Shown in pieces: positions 50,736 to 57,567 of a DNA stretch of 57,567 bases. The notes under the pieces were generated by a model. It made no database searches. It saw nothing but the letters and a program-made list of their open reading frames with translations, and was not told where the DNA came from. Origin of the DNA: an uncultured Eubacteriales bacterium (GTDB taxonomy: Bacteria; Bacillota; Clostridia; Christensenellales; Aristaeellaceae); NCBI GenBank assembly GCA_902799045.1, contig CADBZH010000026.1:1-57567 (forward strand). Reading direction: 5' to 3'. Positions within the stretch are counted from its first letter, which is position 1, and each line of letters opens with the position of its first letter. The position numbers were made by a program, and so were the translations under genes.

Positions 50736-51665
50736 ATGGCGGCAACCGGCAACACATTTTTCTTCCCCTGGGAAGTCAGCCTGATGGAGTGGCTGCAGGG
50801 GCACATCAGCGCGACGGGGATATCGATCATTTCATTCTTCTCCATGTTCGGAGAGGAAATCCTGCTGGTCCTTTTCCTGGGCTTCATCTATTGGTGCTAT
50901 GACAAGAAGCTGGGCCGGACGATGGGGCTGAGCGCCATCATGGGCCTGACCTGGAATGCCATGGCCAAGAACGTCGCCCTGCGCCGCAGACCGTACTTTG
51001 ACCATGAGGGCATCAGGATCCTGCGCGTCGTGGAGCCGGAGGCGGACATCTACAACATTGCGGCCCAGGGCTATTCCTTTCCCAGCGGACATTCCACCAA
51101 CGCGGTGACAGCCTTCGGCTCGCTGGCGGTCAACCTGCGCAAGCGGTGGATGATCGCGATTGCCATCGCCATACCGATGCTCACGGGGTTTTCCCGCTTC
51201 GTGGTCGGCGCGCACTATCCCACAGACGTGCTGGGAGGATGGCTGCTGGGCCTGATCATCGTGCTGATCGTTCCGATGCTGCAAAAGCGGGTGAAGAACA
51301 CGCTCGCGCTCTACGGGATCCTGCTGCTCGTCAACGTGCCCGGCTTCTTTTACTGCAAGAGCGCGGATTACTACACCGGGGCGGGACTGCTGATCGGCTT
51401 CATGGGCGCGACGCTGCTGGACGATCACTGCGTGCACTTTGAGAACACGCGCAAGCCCCTGTGGATGGTCGTCCGCCTGCTGGGCGGGCTGGCGATCTAC
51501 CTGGCGCTGAGCACCGTGCTCAAGCTGCCCTTCTCCAAGGAATTCCTCTCCGGCGGCAGCACCGCCGCGCTGCTGGTGCGCTGCGCGCGATATGCCATCA
51601 TCGCCTTTGTGGACTTCGGCCTCTATCCCATGCTGTTCAGGCTTGAAAAGAGGGCGAACGGCTGA
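50736..51665 (+). CDS. PAP2-family membrane phosphatase
   Basis: A 309-residue protein with about seven helices. The three phosphatase motifs are KNVALRRRPYF (KxxxxxxRP), YSFPSGHSTNA (PSGH) and SRFVVGAHYPTDVLGG (SRxxxxxHxxxD). This is the phosphatidic-acid/undecaprenyl-pyrophosphate phosphatase group; it acts at the outer face of the membrane on a lipid phosphate. The upstream site is AAGAAGGG. It follows the sirtuin gene by 56 bases and ends the run that begins with the MprF-like gene. Confidence 0.92.
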   Translation: MAATGNTFFFPWEVSLMEWLQGHISATGISIISFFSMFGEEILLVLFLGFIYWCYDKKLGRTMGLSAIMGLTWNAMAKNVALRRRPYFDHEGIRILRVVEPEADIYNIAAQGYSFPSGHSTNAVTAFGSLAVNLRKRWMIAIAIAIPMLTGFSRFVVGAHYPTDVLGGWLLGLIIVLIVPMLQKRVKNTLALYGILLLVNVPGFFYCKSADYYTGAGLLIGFMGATLLDDHCVHFENTRKPLWMVVRLLGGLAIYLALSTVLKLPFSKEFLSGGSTAALLVRCARYAIIAFVDFGLYPMLFRLEKRANG

Positions 51666-51771
51666 GGCAGGACCACGGGACCTGATGCAGCCCTGTGTCA
51701 ATACAGTATTGCGAATACCCCGGCGGGGCCGCCCTGCGGCGATGCCCGTTCGCGAGCTGAAAAAACAGGCT

Positions 51772-51964
51772 CTTCACAGAAGACTGCGGGATTTGCAAAA
51801 CGCAGCCCCATGTCGCTTCGTACAGATCCTTCGCTCCGATCTGGATGACAAACGGCACAATGCTGTCATCCTGAGCGGAGCGAAGGATCTGTACGTTGCG
51901 CTCTCCTGCGGCATCGAGGGCTGTGTTCTGCCGACTGCACAAGCACCCCCGGCTTTCCGTGAAG
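51772..51964. repeat. Palindromic intergenic element, family B (193 bp)
   Basis: The ends CTTCACAGAAGACTGCGGGA and CCCCCGGCTTTCCGTGAAG are imperfect inverted repeats. The interior has TACAGATCCTTCGCTC facing GAGCGAAGGATCTGTA. It is related to 35527-35700. It fills most of the gap between the PAP2 gene and the ligase promoter; no gene is seen in 51666-52048. Confidence 0.8.
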
Positions 51965-51987
51965 GACCTTCAAATATGACCAATGTC

Positions 51988-52016
51988 TTGTAAACATCGC
52001 GAAACTGTGTTAAAAT
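51988..52016 (+). promoter_or_regulatory. Promoter for the ligase-acyltransferase operon
   Basis: TTGTAA and TAAAAT are separated by 17 bases, and TGT precedes the -10 box (extended form). Confidence 0.7.
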
Positions 52017-52090
52017 CACAGACAGACGCAAACCGCAATCAACGACGCATGGACCCTGGAGAGGGTCACAAAACCAGTACTCAAAAACAT

Positions 52091-54097
52091 ATGGAAAAGC
52101 AAACGAAACCCGCGCTGCTGTCGAAGCGGCTCTGCCGAGACTTTCCGGGCCGACCGGCCGTCGTCGGAAGCGGCGGCAGCTGTACCTACGAGGCCATGGA
52201 GACGGGCATTCTGGGCCTGAGCCGGGTGCTCCGGGAGATGGGCGTGCAGAAGGGAAGCAAGGTGGCCCTGTGGGGCTACAATTCTGTCAACTGGCTGATC
52301 GCCTTTTTTGCCATCGTTCGCGCCGGCGGCATCGCTGTGCTGCTCAACTACAGCATGTCGTGCGCCGACGCCGCGGAGCTCTTGACCATGACGGAGACCG
52401 CCTTCCTGCTCTGCGGCGACAACGGCGCAACGAAGAAGGATGCGAACGCCATGCGAACCCTGGCGGCCCTGGCGGATATCCCGCAGGAGCATTGCCTGGA
52501 TATCCGCCCCGCCGCGCTGGACCTGAGCCGGCATTTCCGGGAGGAGGCCGAGCAGCCGGACGCGCGCGATGAATCCGAGGCGAATGAAACCGCGTTCATC
52601 ATATTCACCTCGGGCACCACGTCCCGGCCCAAGGCGGTGAAGATTTCCCAGAGTGCGCTCTCCATCGACGCGGAGGCGTTCAACGGCAATAGCGGCGAAT
52701 ACGCGGGCCGCAGCGTCTGCGTGGCGGTGCCACTGTTCCACATCCTCGGCCTGTTGATGAGCTACGCCTATCTCTGCCGGGGGGCCACGGTGTGCCTGCC
52801 CGCGAACTACAAGCCGGACACCCTGGTGCGGGAGATCGACGCCAACCGCGTCTCCGACATGGCCGCGGTGGGCGCGGTGTACCTGGCGCTGGCCGAGGCG
52901 GAGGGCTTTGAGGAACGGGTGGTGCCCAACCTGCATCTGTGCATGATCGCGGGCGGCATGTCCACCCCGGTGCAGATGATGCGCCTGGAGCTGCAATACG
53001 CCAACGCCACCTTCATCAATATGTACGGCCAGAGCGAAGCCGCGCCGCTGACCATGGTGAGCCCCTGCGACTTGGTGGAAAAGCGGGCGCAGACCGTGGG
53101 CCGGGCCGTCGAGGGGTTGGACATCCGCATCTCGGACGGCAAGGGCGGCTTCCTGCCCCAGGGCGGCATCGGCGAGGTGGTGGCCCGGGGCGACAACCTG
53201 ATGAACGGATATCATGGCCTGCCCCGGGAAAAGCAGCCCATCGACGACGCGGGCTGGCTGCATACCGGCGACCTGGGCTATTTCGACGAGGACGGCTACC
53301 TGCACCTGTCCGGCCGGATCAAGGACGTGATCATTCGGGGCGGCGAGAATATCTCTCCCTCCGAGATCGAGAGCGCCCTGAACCGGATGGACAACATCCG
53401 CGAGGCCAAGGTGATGGGCGCGCCGCACCCCATCTACGGCGAGAGCGTGGAGGCGTGCGTCACCATGACCGACGGCGGCGCTTCGTTCGACCAAGAGGCG
53501 ATCAAGGCCGCCCTGCGCTCGATGGTCGCGCGCTTCAAGGTGCCCTCCCACATCTTCCTGTACGACCGCTTCCCGCTGAACGTGAACGGCAAGCTGGACC
53601 AGCGCTCGCTGCACGCCGATATGCTCACGCGGCTGAAGCGCCTGGCGGTGGACGAGGAGCTGGCCGGCGGCGTGACGGTGTTCGACCTGGTGGTGAAGAA
53701 CAGCGGCTATGCCATCGTGCCGGTCACCAGCCTGGTCGAGGAGCTGGCGTCCAGCGTGGGCTTTGGCCGCCGCAGGGCGCTGCAGATCCGGCTGGCCGTG
53801 GAGGAGATGCTCACCGAGCGCATCATGGACGCCTACTCCGCTGCGGGCAACATCCGCGTGAAGATCACGCTGATGCCCGAATGGATGCGTGTGGCGTTCA
53901 GCGACGATGGCGCGGAATACTTCATCGACAAGTGCCGGGACACCTCCATGAGCGCCCAAATCATCCTAAAGGCCGTCAGCGATTTCCACACCGACTACGC
54001 CGGCGGCAAGCCCGTCTACTGCATGGATTTCCTGTACGAGGGTGAATTCAGCGTCCAGGAATTCCTGATGAAGAGCAAGGAGGAGACTGAAGCATGA
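52091..54097 (+). CDS. AMP-forming acyl ligase with C-terminal RsbW-like (degenerate GHKL) domain
   Basis: The start is uncertain: ATG 52091 (668 residues) or ATG 52049; neither has a good ribosome-binding site, and earlier frame lies in the promoter. Residues about 1-530 are an acyl-CoA synthetase/adenylate-forming enzyme with FTSGTTSRPKAVKIS (phosphate loop), YGQSEAAPLT, WLHTGDLGYFDEDGYL, SGRIKDVIIRGGENISPSE and NVNGKLDQ with the catalytic Lys. Residues about 535-668 resemble a GHKL/anti-sigma domain: RLAVEEMLTERIMDAY aligns with the RsbW helix (N-box Asn is Glu), and FSDDGAEYFID with the D-x-G box; the GLG turn is missing. It activates a carboxylic acid, probably for the two acyltransferases that follow. 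The next start overlaps its stop (ATGA). Confidence 0.88.
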   Translation: MEKQTKPALLSKRLCRDFPGRPAVVGSGGSCTYEAMETGILGLSRVLREMGVQKGSKVALWGYNSVNWLIAFFAIVRAGGIAVLLNYSMSCADAAELLTMTETAFLLCGDNGATKKDANAMRTLAALADIPQEHCLDIRPAALDLSRHFREEAEQPDARDESEANETAFIIFTSGTTSRPKAVKISQSALSIDAEAFNGNSGEYAGRSVCVAVPLFHILGLLMSYAYLCRGATVCLPANYKPDTLVREIDANRVSDMAAVGAVYLALAEAEGFEERVVPNLHLCMIAGGMSTPVQMMRLELQYANATFINMYGQSEAAPLTMVSPCDLVEKRAQTVGRAVEGLDIRISDGKGGFLPQGGIGEVVARGDNLMNGYHGLPREKQPIDDAGWLHTGDLGYFDEDGYLHLSGRIKDVIIRGGENISPSEIESALNRMDNIREAKVMGAPHPIYGESVEACVTMTDGGASFDQEAIKAALRSMVARFKVPSHIFLYDRFPLNVNGKLDQRSLHADMLTRLKRLAVDEELAGGVTVFDLVVKNSGYAIVPVTSLVEELASSVGFGRRRALQIRLAVEEMLTERIMDAYSAAGNIRVKITLMPEWMRVAFSDDGAEYFIDKCRDTSMSAQIILKAVSDFHTDYAGGKPVYCMDFLYEGEFSVQEFLMKSKEETEA

Positions 54098-55398
54098 GCA
54101 ATGTGCGCCCTGAATTTGAGAAGAGGGAGATGGCCTGTTCCGCCAGCCCCTATGTGTATCTGCCGGTGGACATTCCCGTCTACACCGTGGAGGTGAGCCA
54201 CCGGGAGATGATCGACGGCGACCTGCTGCAGAAGGCCCTGGACCGCACGATCCGGCGCATGCCGTATCTGGCTGACACGCTGGTCATCGACCATGGCGCG
54301 GTGTACTACGCGAAGGACCCGCTGCCCATGGAGGCGGCCCACACGGCGGGCATTCGCCGCGTCGGCGGCAGCGAGACCAATTACCACATGCTGGACCTCA
54401 CCTGGGACGGCAACGTGACCTGGTTTTCCATGTTCCACGGCTTCTGCGACGGCCAGGGCATCTACACCTTCCTGGAATCCGTGCTGTATCACTATTACTG
54501 CATGAAGGACGGTGTGGAGTACGACCCGAACGGCATCCGCACCGACAGCACGCTTCCGACGGAGGCGGAGACGGTCGATCCCTACGCGAGGCAGTATGAG
54601 GTCTCTCCGGACTTCACCATGCCCCAGCGGCGAGAGCAGCCCGCACCCTATCACCTGCCGGAGATTGTTCGCAATGGCTCCCGCGAGGTGCTGGAGTACG
54701 GCTTCCGCCTGCCCTCGGAGGCGTTCATGAAGTTCGTGAAGGCCAACGGCACGTCTCCCTCGGTCATGCTGTCCATGCTGGTGGGCGAGGCTATCCGGCG
54801 GCTGCATCCCGACGCCGACGCGCCCGTCATGACCCTTATTCCCGTGTCTATTCGCAGGCAGCTGGGCTGTGAGGAGACCTTCAAGAACTGCTCCAGCCGC
54901 GTTTTATTGCCCGTCAGCGGCACGCCCATGGACGCGCTGCCCTTTGACCAGCGGGCCGCACAGCTTCGCGCCATGCTGAAGCAACAGATGGCCCCGGATA
55001 TGTTCCGCGCCACCTACAATGTGCTGGGCCCGATGTATCGCAAGCGCATGGATGAGGCCACCGATTACCGGGAAGAGCTGAGCAAGCCCGCCGGCTTCAT
55101 GACCTTCATCCATGATACCTTCTATCTGGATTACATCGGCTCCATGCACAAGACCGGCTACTCCGAACAGATCACGGACGTGCGCTTCCTCTGCAAGCCC
55201 GCGGCGGGAAACACGCTGCACCTGAACGTGATCGAGCACAACGGGGAATTCCGCGTCACCTGCCTGGCCGTGAGCGACGTATCCGCCATCGCCGAGGCGC
55301 TGGAGCAAGCGATGAAGGACCACGGTCTGCCCGTCCGGTGCGTCCCCGTGCGGCGCTTCACCCTGCCAATCAGCGCCTGGCGGGAAGGAGTCCAATAA
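54094..55398 (+). CDS. HxxxDG acyltransferase (condensation/alcohol-acetyltransferase superfamily), copy 1
   Basis: A 434-residue protein, translationally coupled to the ligase. The active-site motif is FHGFCDG with His115 and Asp119, the HxxxDG of CAT-fold enzymes such as NRPS condensation domains, alcohol acetyltransferases and polyketide-associated acyltransferases. An early helix holds LQKALDRTIRRMPYLAD, and the C-terminal half has NCSSRVLLPV and YLDYIGSMHKTGYSEQI. No carrier-protein domain or gene is nearby, so the acyl donor is probably a CoA thioester or free acyl-adenylate from the ligase. It shares its layout with the next gene. Confidence 0.85.
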   Translation: MSNVRPEFEKREMACSASPYVYLPVDIPVYTVEVSHREMIDGDLLQKALDRTIRRMPYLADTLVIDHGAVYYAKDPLPMEAAHTAGIRRVGGSETNYHMLDLTWDGNVTWFSMFHGFCDGQGIYTFLESVLYHYYCMKDGVEYDPNGIRTDSTLPTEAETVDPYARQYEVSPDFTMPQRREQPAPYHLPEIVRNGSREVLEYGFRLPSEAFMKFVKANGTSPSVMLSMLVGEAIRRLHPDADAPVMTLIPVSIRRQLGCEETFKNCSSRVLLPVSGTPMDALPFDQRAAQLRAMLKQQMAPDMFRATYNVLGPMYRKRMDEATDYREELSKPAGFMTFIHDTFYLDYIGSMHKTGYSEQITDVRFLCKPAAGNTLHLNVIEHNGEFRVTCLAVSDVSAIAEALEQAMKDHGLPVRCVPVRRFTLPISAWREGVQ

Positions 55399-55416
55399 AC
55401 AGAAAAGGGGCTTACC

Positions 55417-56721
55417 ATGAATCAGCCGGATTTCAAGCTCAAGGAAAAGAACTATGGCGGCGTTGCCAACTTCTATTGCAGCAAGCCCTCCCGCGCCTAT
55501 GTGGTGGAGGTGGGCCTGAGTCACGACATCAAGGGCGACATCCTTCAGGAGGCGGTGAACGCCACGCTGCGCCGGATGCCGTATTGCGCCGACGCGCTGG
55601 TGGAGAAGAACGGGGATTTCTATTACGCGGAGAATCCGCTGCCCTTCGAGGTGGCGGAAACGGAGCAGCTGCGGCGCGTGGGCGGCGCTGAAACGAACTG
55701 GCACTGCCTGGACGTGACCTATTGGAACGACACGGCGTGGTTTTCCATGTTCCACGGCTTCTGCGACGGGCTGGGCCTGAACCTGTTCATCGAGGCTACG
55801 CTCTACAACTATTTCTGCATCCGCGACGGAAAGAAGTATGCGGCGGAGGGAATCCGCACCCCGGACAGCCCCGTCCTGCCCGGCGAGGAGCTCGACCCCT
55901 TCGCGAAGGAATACGAGCTTCCCGAGGGCTACAAAATAGATTTCTTCGGCGAGAAATACCTCCACCTTCCCGAGATCGACGAAAGGCCTCTGGACTATAT
56001 GTACGGAGTGCCGGTCCAGGTGAAGGAAGACGCATTCATGCGCTTCGTGAAGGAGAACAAATCCACGCCGGTCGCCATGCTGCATGTGCTGCTGGCAAAC
56101 GCCGTGCAGTCCGTCCACCCCGACAACGCGCAGACCGTCGGCGCGCTGGTGCCCGCCTCCTACCGCCGGCACCTGAACGCCGAAAACACGTTCAAGAACT
56201 GCTCGGGGGCCCTGCGGCTGCCCTATCGGATCGCGGAAATGAGCGGACTGCCCTTTGAGGAGCAGGCCCAGCGCTCCCGCGCCCTGCTCAAGCAGGCCAA
56301 CGACGAGAACCTTGCCAGATTCTTCACCAACGCCATGGGCGGCGCGCTGCGCAAGGTCAGCTCGGCCATCCCCAACTACGCGGGGCGGCTGCCGTATCTG
56401 GACTTCAAGAAGAATTCCAACAATGAAACCTACATGATCGACTATGTGGGCAGCCTGAAGGCGGGCGAGTATGGCCGTGAGATCGTGCGGACCAAGTACA
56501 TGGCGACGAACACTGAGAATCATTTCAGCACGGTCACGCTGTACATTTCGGCCACGGGCGGCTTCTTCCACTTCGAGATCGTCCGCGCCTTCGAGAGCAG
56601 CGCGTATGTGGACGCCTTCCTGGAGCAGCTTTCCCGCCACGGCATCGCCTATGCCTGTGAGCCGGAATCCCGCTACGTCACGCCGCAAAACGGCCTGATC
56701 ACCGATCTGGGACTGCTGTGA
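55417..56721 (+). CDS. HxxxDG acyltransferase (condensation/alcohol-acetyltransferase superfamily), copy 2
   Basis: Also 434 residues, starting 18 bases after copy 1, with AAAAGGGG upstream. The active-site motif FHGFCDG has His113 and Asp117. LQEAVNATLRRMPYCAD, RRVGGAETNWHCLDVTYW, NCSGALRLPY and YMIDYVGSLKAGEYGREI line up with copy 1, so the two are tandem paralogues that have diverged. Both active sites are intact, which suggests two successive acylations or two different acceptors. Confidence 0.85.
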   Translation: MNQPDFKLKEKNYGGVANFYCSKPSRAYVVEVGLSHDIKGDILQEAVNATLRRMPYCADALVEKNGDFYYAENPLPFEVAETEQLRRVGGAETNWHCLDVTYWNDTAWFSMFHGFCDGLGLNLFIEATLYNYFCIRDGKKYAAEGIRTPDSPVLPGEELDPFAKEYELPEGYKIDFFGEKYLHLPEIDERPLDYMYGVPVQVKEDAFMRFVKENKSTPVAMLHVLLANAVQSVHPDNAQTVGALVPASYRRHLNAENTFKNCSGALRLPYRIAEMSGLPFEEQAQRSRALLKQANDENLARFFTNAMGGALRKVSSAIPNYAGRLPYLDFKKNSNNETYMIDYVGSLKAGEYGREIVRTKYMATNTENHFSTVTLYISATGGFFHFEIVRAFESSAYVDAFLEQLSRHGIAYACEPESRYVTPQNGLITDLGLL

Positions 56722-56758
56722 CCCGATGGATGACGCCGCGAAAGGACGGCAGAACGAG

Positions 56759-57334
56759 ATGAAACTCAGGAAAATCAACGCGGCGCTGGGCCTTCTTTCG
56801 ATCGTGGCGATGCTTTTGCACATCGGCTACACCGTGTTCGCGTATCTGACATTCTACTACAACCCGGACTTGAAGGTACTGACGGCGGTGCCCTTCATGG
56901 TGCTCGCCTGCCTGCACGCGGTCTGCGGCATGCTGGCGGTGTTCCTCCAGTCCGACGGCACGCGACTGGACATGTACCCGCGGCAGAATGTGCGCACGAT
57001 CCTTCAGAGGGCCTCCGCGGCGCTGATGCTGCCCCTTCTGATCCTGCACATCAACACCCTCGGCCTGCTCCAGTCCACCGCCGGGGCGGGGCAGTGGCTG
57101 TGGTTTGGCCTGCTGATGCTCAGCCAGCCGCTGGTCTATGCCACGGCGCTGACGCACATCGCCACCTCGGTGACGCGGGCCTTCATCACGCTGGGCTGGC
57201 TGTCCTCCGCGCAGAAGCAGCGGGCGATCGACCGGGTGGTCTATGTTCTCTGCGCCCTGGCGTTCGCGGTTTCGACCTTCGTGGTGCTTCGGACGGAGCT
57301 TGCCATGTTCCTGCCCGGAGGTGGCGCGGCATGA
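56759..57334 (+). CDS. Cytochrome-b-like membrane protein, probable anchor for the flavoprotein encoded next
   Basis: I prefer ATG 56759 (AAAGGACGG about nine bases upstream) to 56726, giving 191 residues with five helices. Histidines lie inside helices in LHIGYT, CLHAVCGML, LHINTLG and THIATSV, a layout expected for haem b ligands as in succinate dehydrogenase/fumarate reductase membrane subunits. The stop overlaps the start of a fumarate-reductase-type flavoprotein gene. It should tie that enzyme to the membrane quinone pool; this is inferred. Confidence 0.72.
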   Translation: MKLRKINAALGLLSIVAMLLHIGYTVFAYLTFYYNPDLKVLTAVPFMVLACLHAVCGMLAVFLQSDGTRLDMYPRQNVRTILQRASAALMLPLLILHINTLGLLQSTAGAGQWLWFGLLMLSQPLVYATALTHIATSVTRAFITLGWLSSAQKQRAIDRVVYVLCALAFAVSTFVVLRTELAMFLPGGGAA

Positions 57335-57567
57335 AGCATGTGCTGATCATCGGCAGCGGCATCTCCGGCATGGCCTGCGCCGTGCGCTGCGCGGAGCGGG
57401 GCGTTCATGTGGCGCTGGCGTCGCCGTTTCCCTCGGAGCGCTCCCAGTCCGTGATGGCGGCGGGCGGCATCAACGCCGTGCTGCCTGATAATGATGCGGG
57501 CGATTCGGTGGCCAGCCACGTCGGGGACACGCTGAAGGGCGGCTGCGGCCTGGGCGGCGAGCGGGCC
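57331..57567 (+). CDS. Fumarate reductase/succinate dehydrogenase-type flavoprotein, N-terminal part
   Basis: Only 79 residues lie in the window. The start overlaps the upstream stop by four bases. HVLIIGSGISGMACAVRCAE is the dinucleotide-binding GxGxxG fold, and SQSVMAAGGINAVL is the FAD-contacting motif of the FrdA/SdhA/L-aspartate-oxidase family. The continuation, and any iron-sulphur subunit, lie beyond the window edge. Confidence 0.85.
   Translation, partial: MKHVLIIGSGISGMACAVRCAERGVHVALASPFPSERSQSVMAAGGINAVLPDNDAGDSVASHVGDTLKGGCGLGGERA

Overview
The window is a G+C-rich, gene-dense stretch from what looks like a Gram-positive, gut-type Clostridia (Bacillota). This is inferred from strong Shine-Dalgarno sites, sigmaA-type promoters, PTPE-rich surface linkers, FHA/kinase/PP2C signalling genes, clostridial-style ABC binding proteins and the absence of outer-membrane genes. 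No rRNA, tRNA, phage, conjugation or CRISPR feature was seen. Most long antisense reading frames are shadows caused by the base composition.

Layout: (1) 0-1.4 kb, the 3' part of an ammonium transporter fused to a P-II domain. (2) 1.5-7.1 kb, three SAM methyltransferases interleaved with three related small membrane proteins, plus an ATC-hydrolase-like protein and an opposing alpha/beta hydrolase. (3) 7.5-20.6 kb, a Ser/Thr phosphorylation cluster: an HTH-like protein, a soluble kinase, a zinc-ribbon/FHA protein, a membrane PP2C phosphatase, a 1,668-residue receptor-like kinase with a leucine-rich-repeat ectodomain, a surface PTPE/FHA protein, a zinc-ribbon/PrsW/FHA protein and a soluble PP2C. 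(4) 21.0-23.5 kb, a GH42 beta-galactosidase between two inverted copies of a short palindromic element whose ends and 8-bp target duplications can be read to the base. (5) 23.6-28.7 kb, a Na/phosphate symporter-PhoU protein, a Ca-type P-ATPase and a small membrane protein, then a deacylase remnant. (6) 29.2-35.4 kb, an amino-acid-type ABC system whose ATPase carries a C-terminal RsbW-like domain, followed by four paralogous binding proteins whose two lobes appear in swapped order. (7) 35.7-41.3 kb, minus strand: eight VOC (glyoxalase-fold) paralogues, one truncated, with an HD-phosphohydrolase/APH-kinase fusion among them; paralogous membrane proteins occur near both ends. (8) 42.4-51.7 kb, assorted membrane and metabolic genes, including a MATE transporter with a C-terminal RsbW-like domain in an operon with a HAD phosphatase and an FGGY kinase, an MprF-type membrane protein, a class M-like sirtuin and a PAP2 phosphatase. 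(9) 52.0 kb to the end: an acyl-adenylate ligase, again with a C-terminal RsbW-like domain, two tandem HxxxDG acyltransferases, a cytochrome-b-like protein and the start of a fumarate-reductase-like flavoprotein.

The most unusual theme is the recurrence of a degenerate GHKL (RsbW/anti-sigma-type) domain as a C-terminal add-on to three unrelated proteins: an ABC ATPase, a MATE transporter and an AMP-forming ligase. Close behind are the apparently permuted binding proteins, the bacterial receptor-like kinase with its dedicated FHA/PP2C/protease partners, and the ligase-acyltransferase-redox operon at the right edge.
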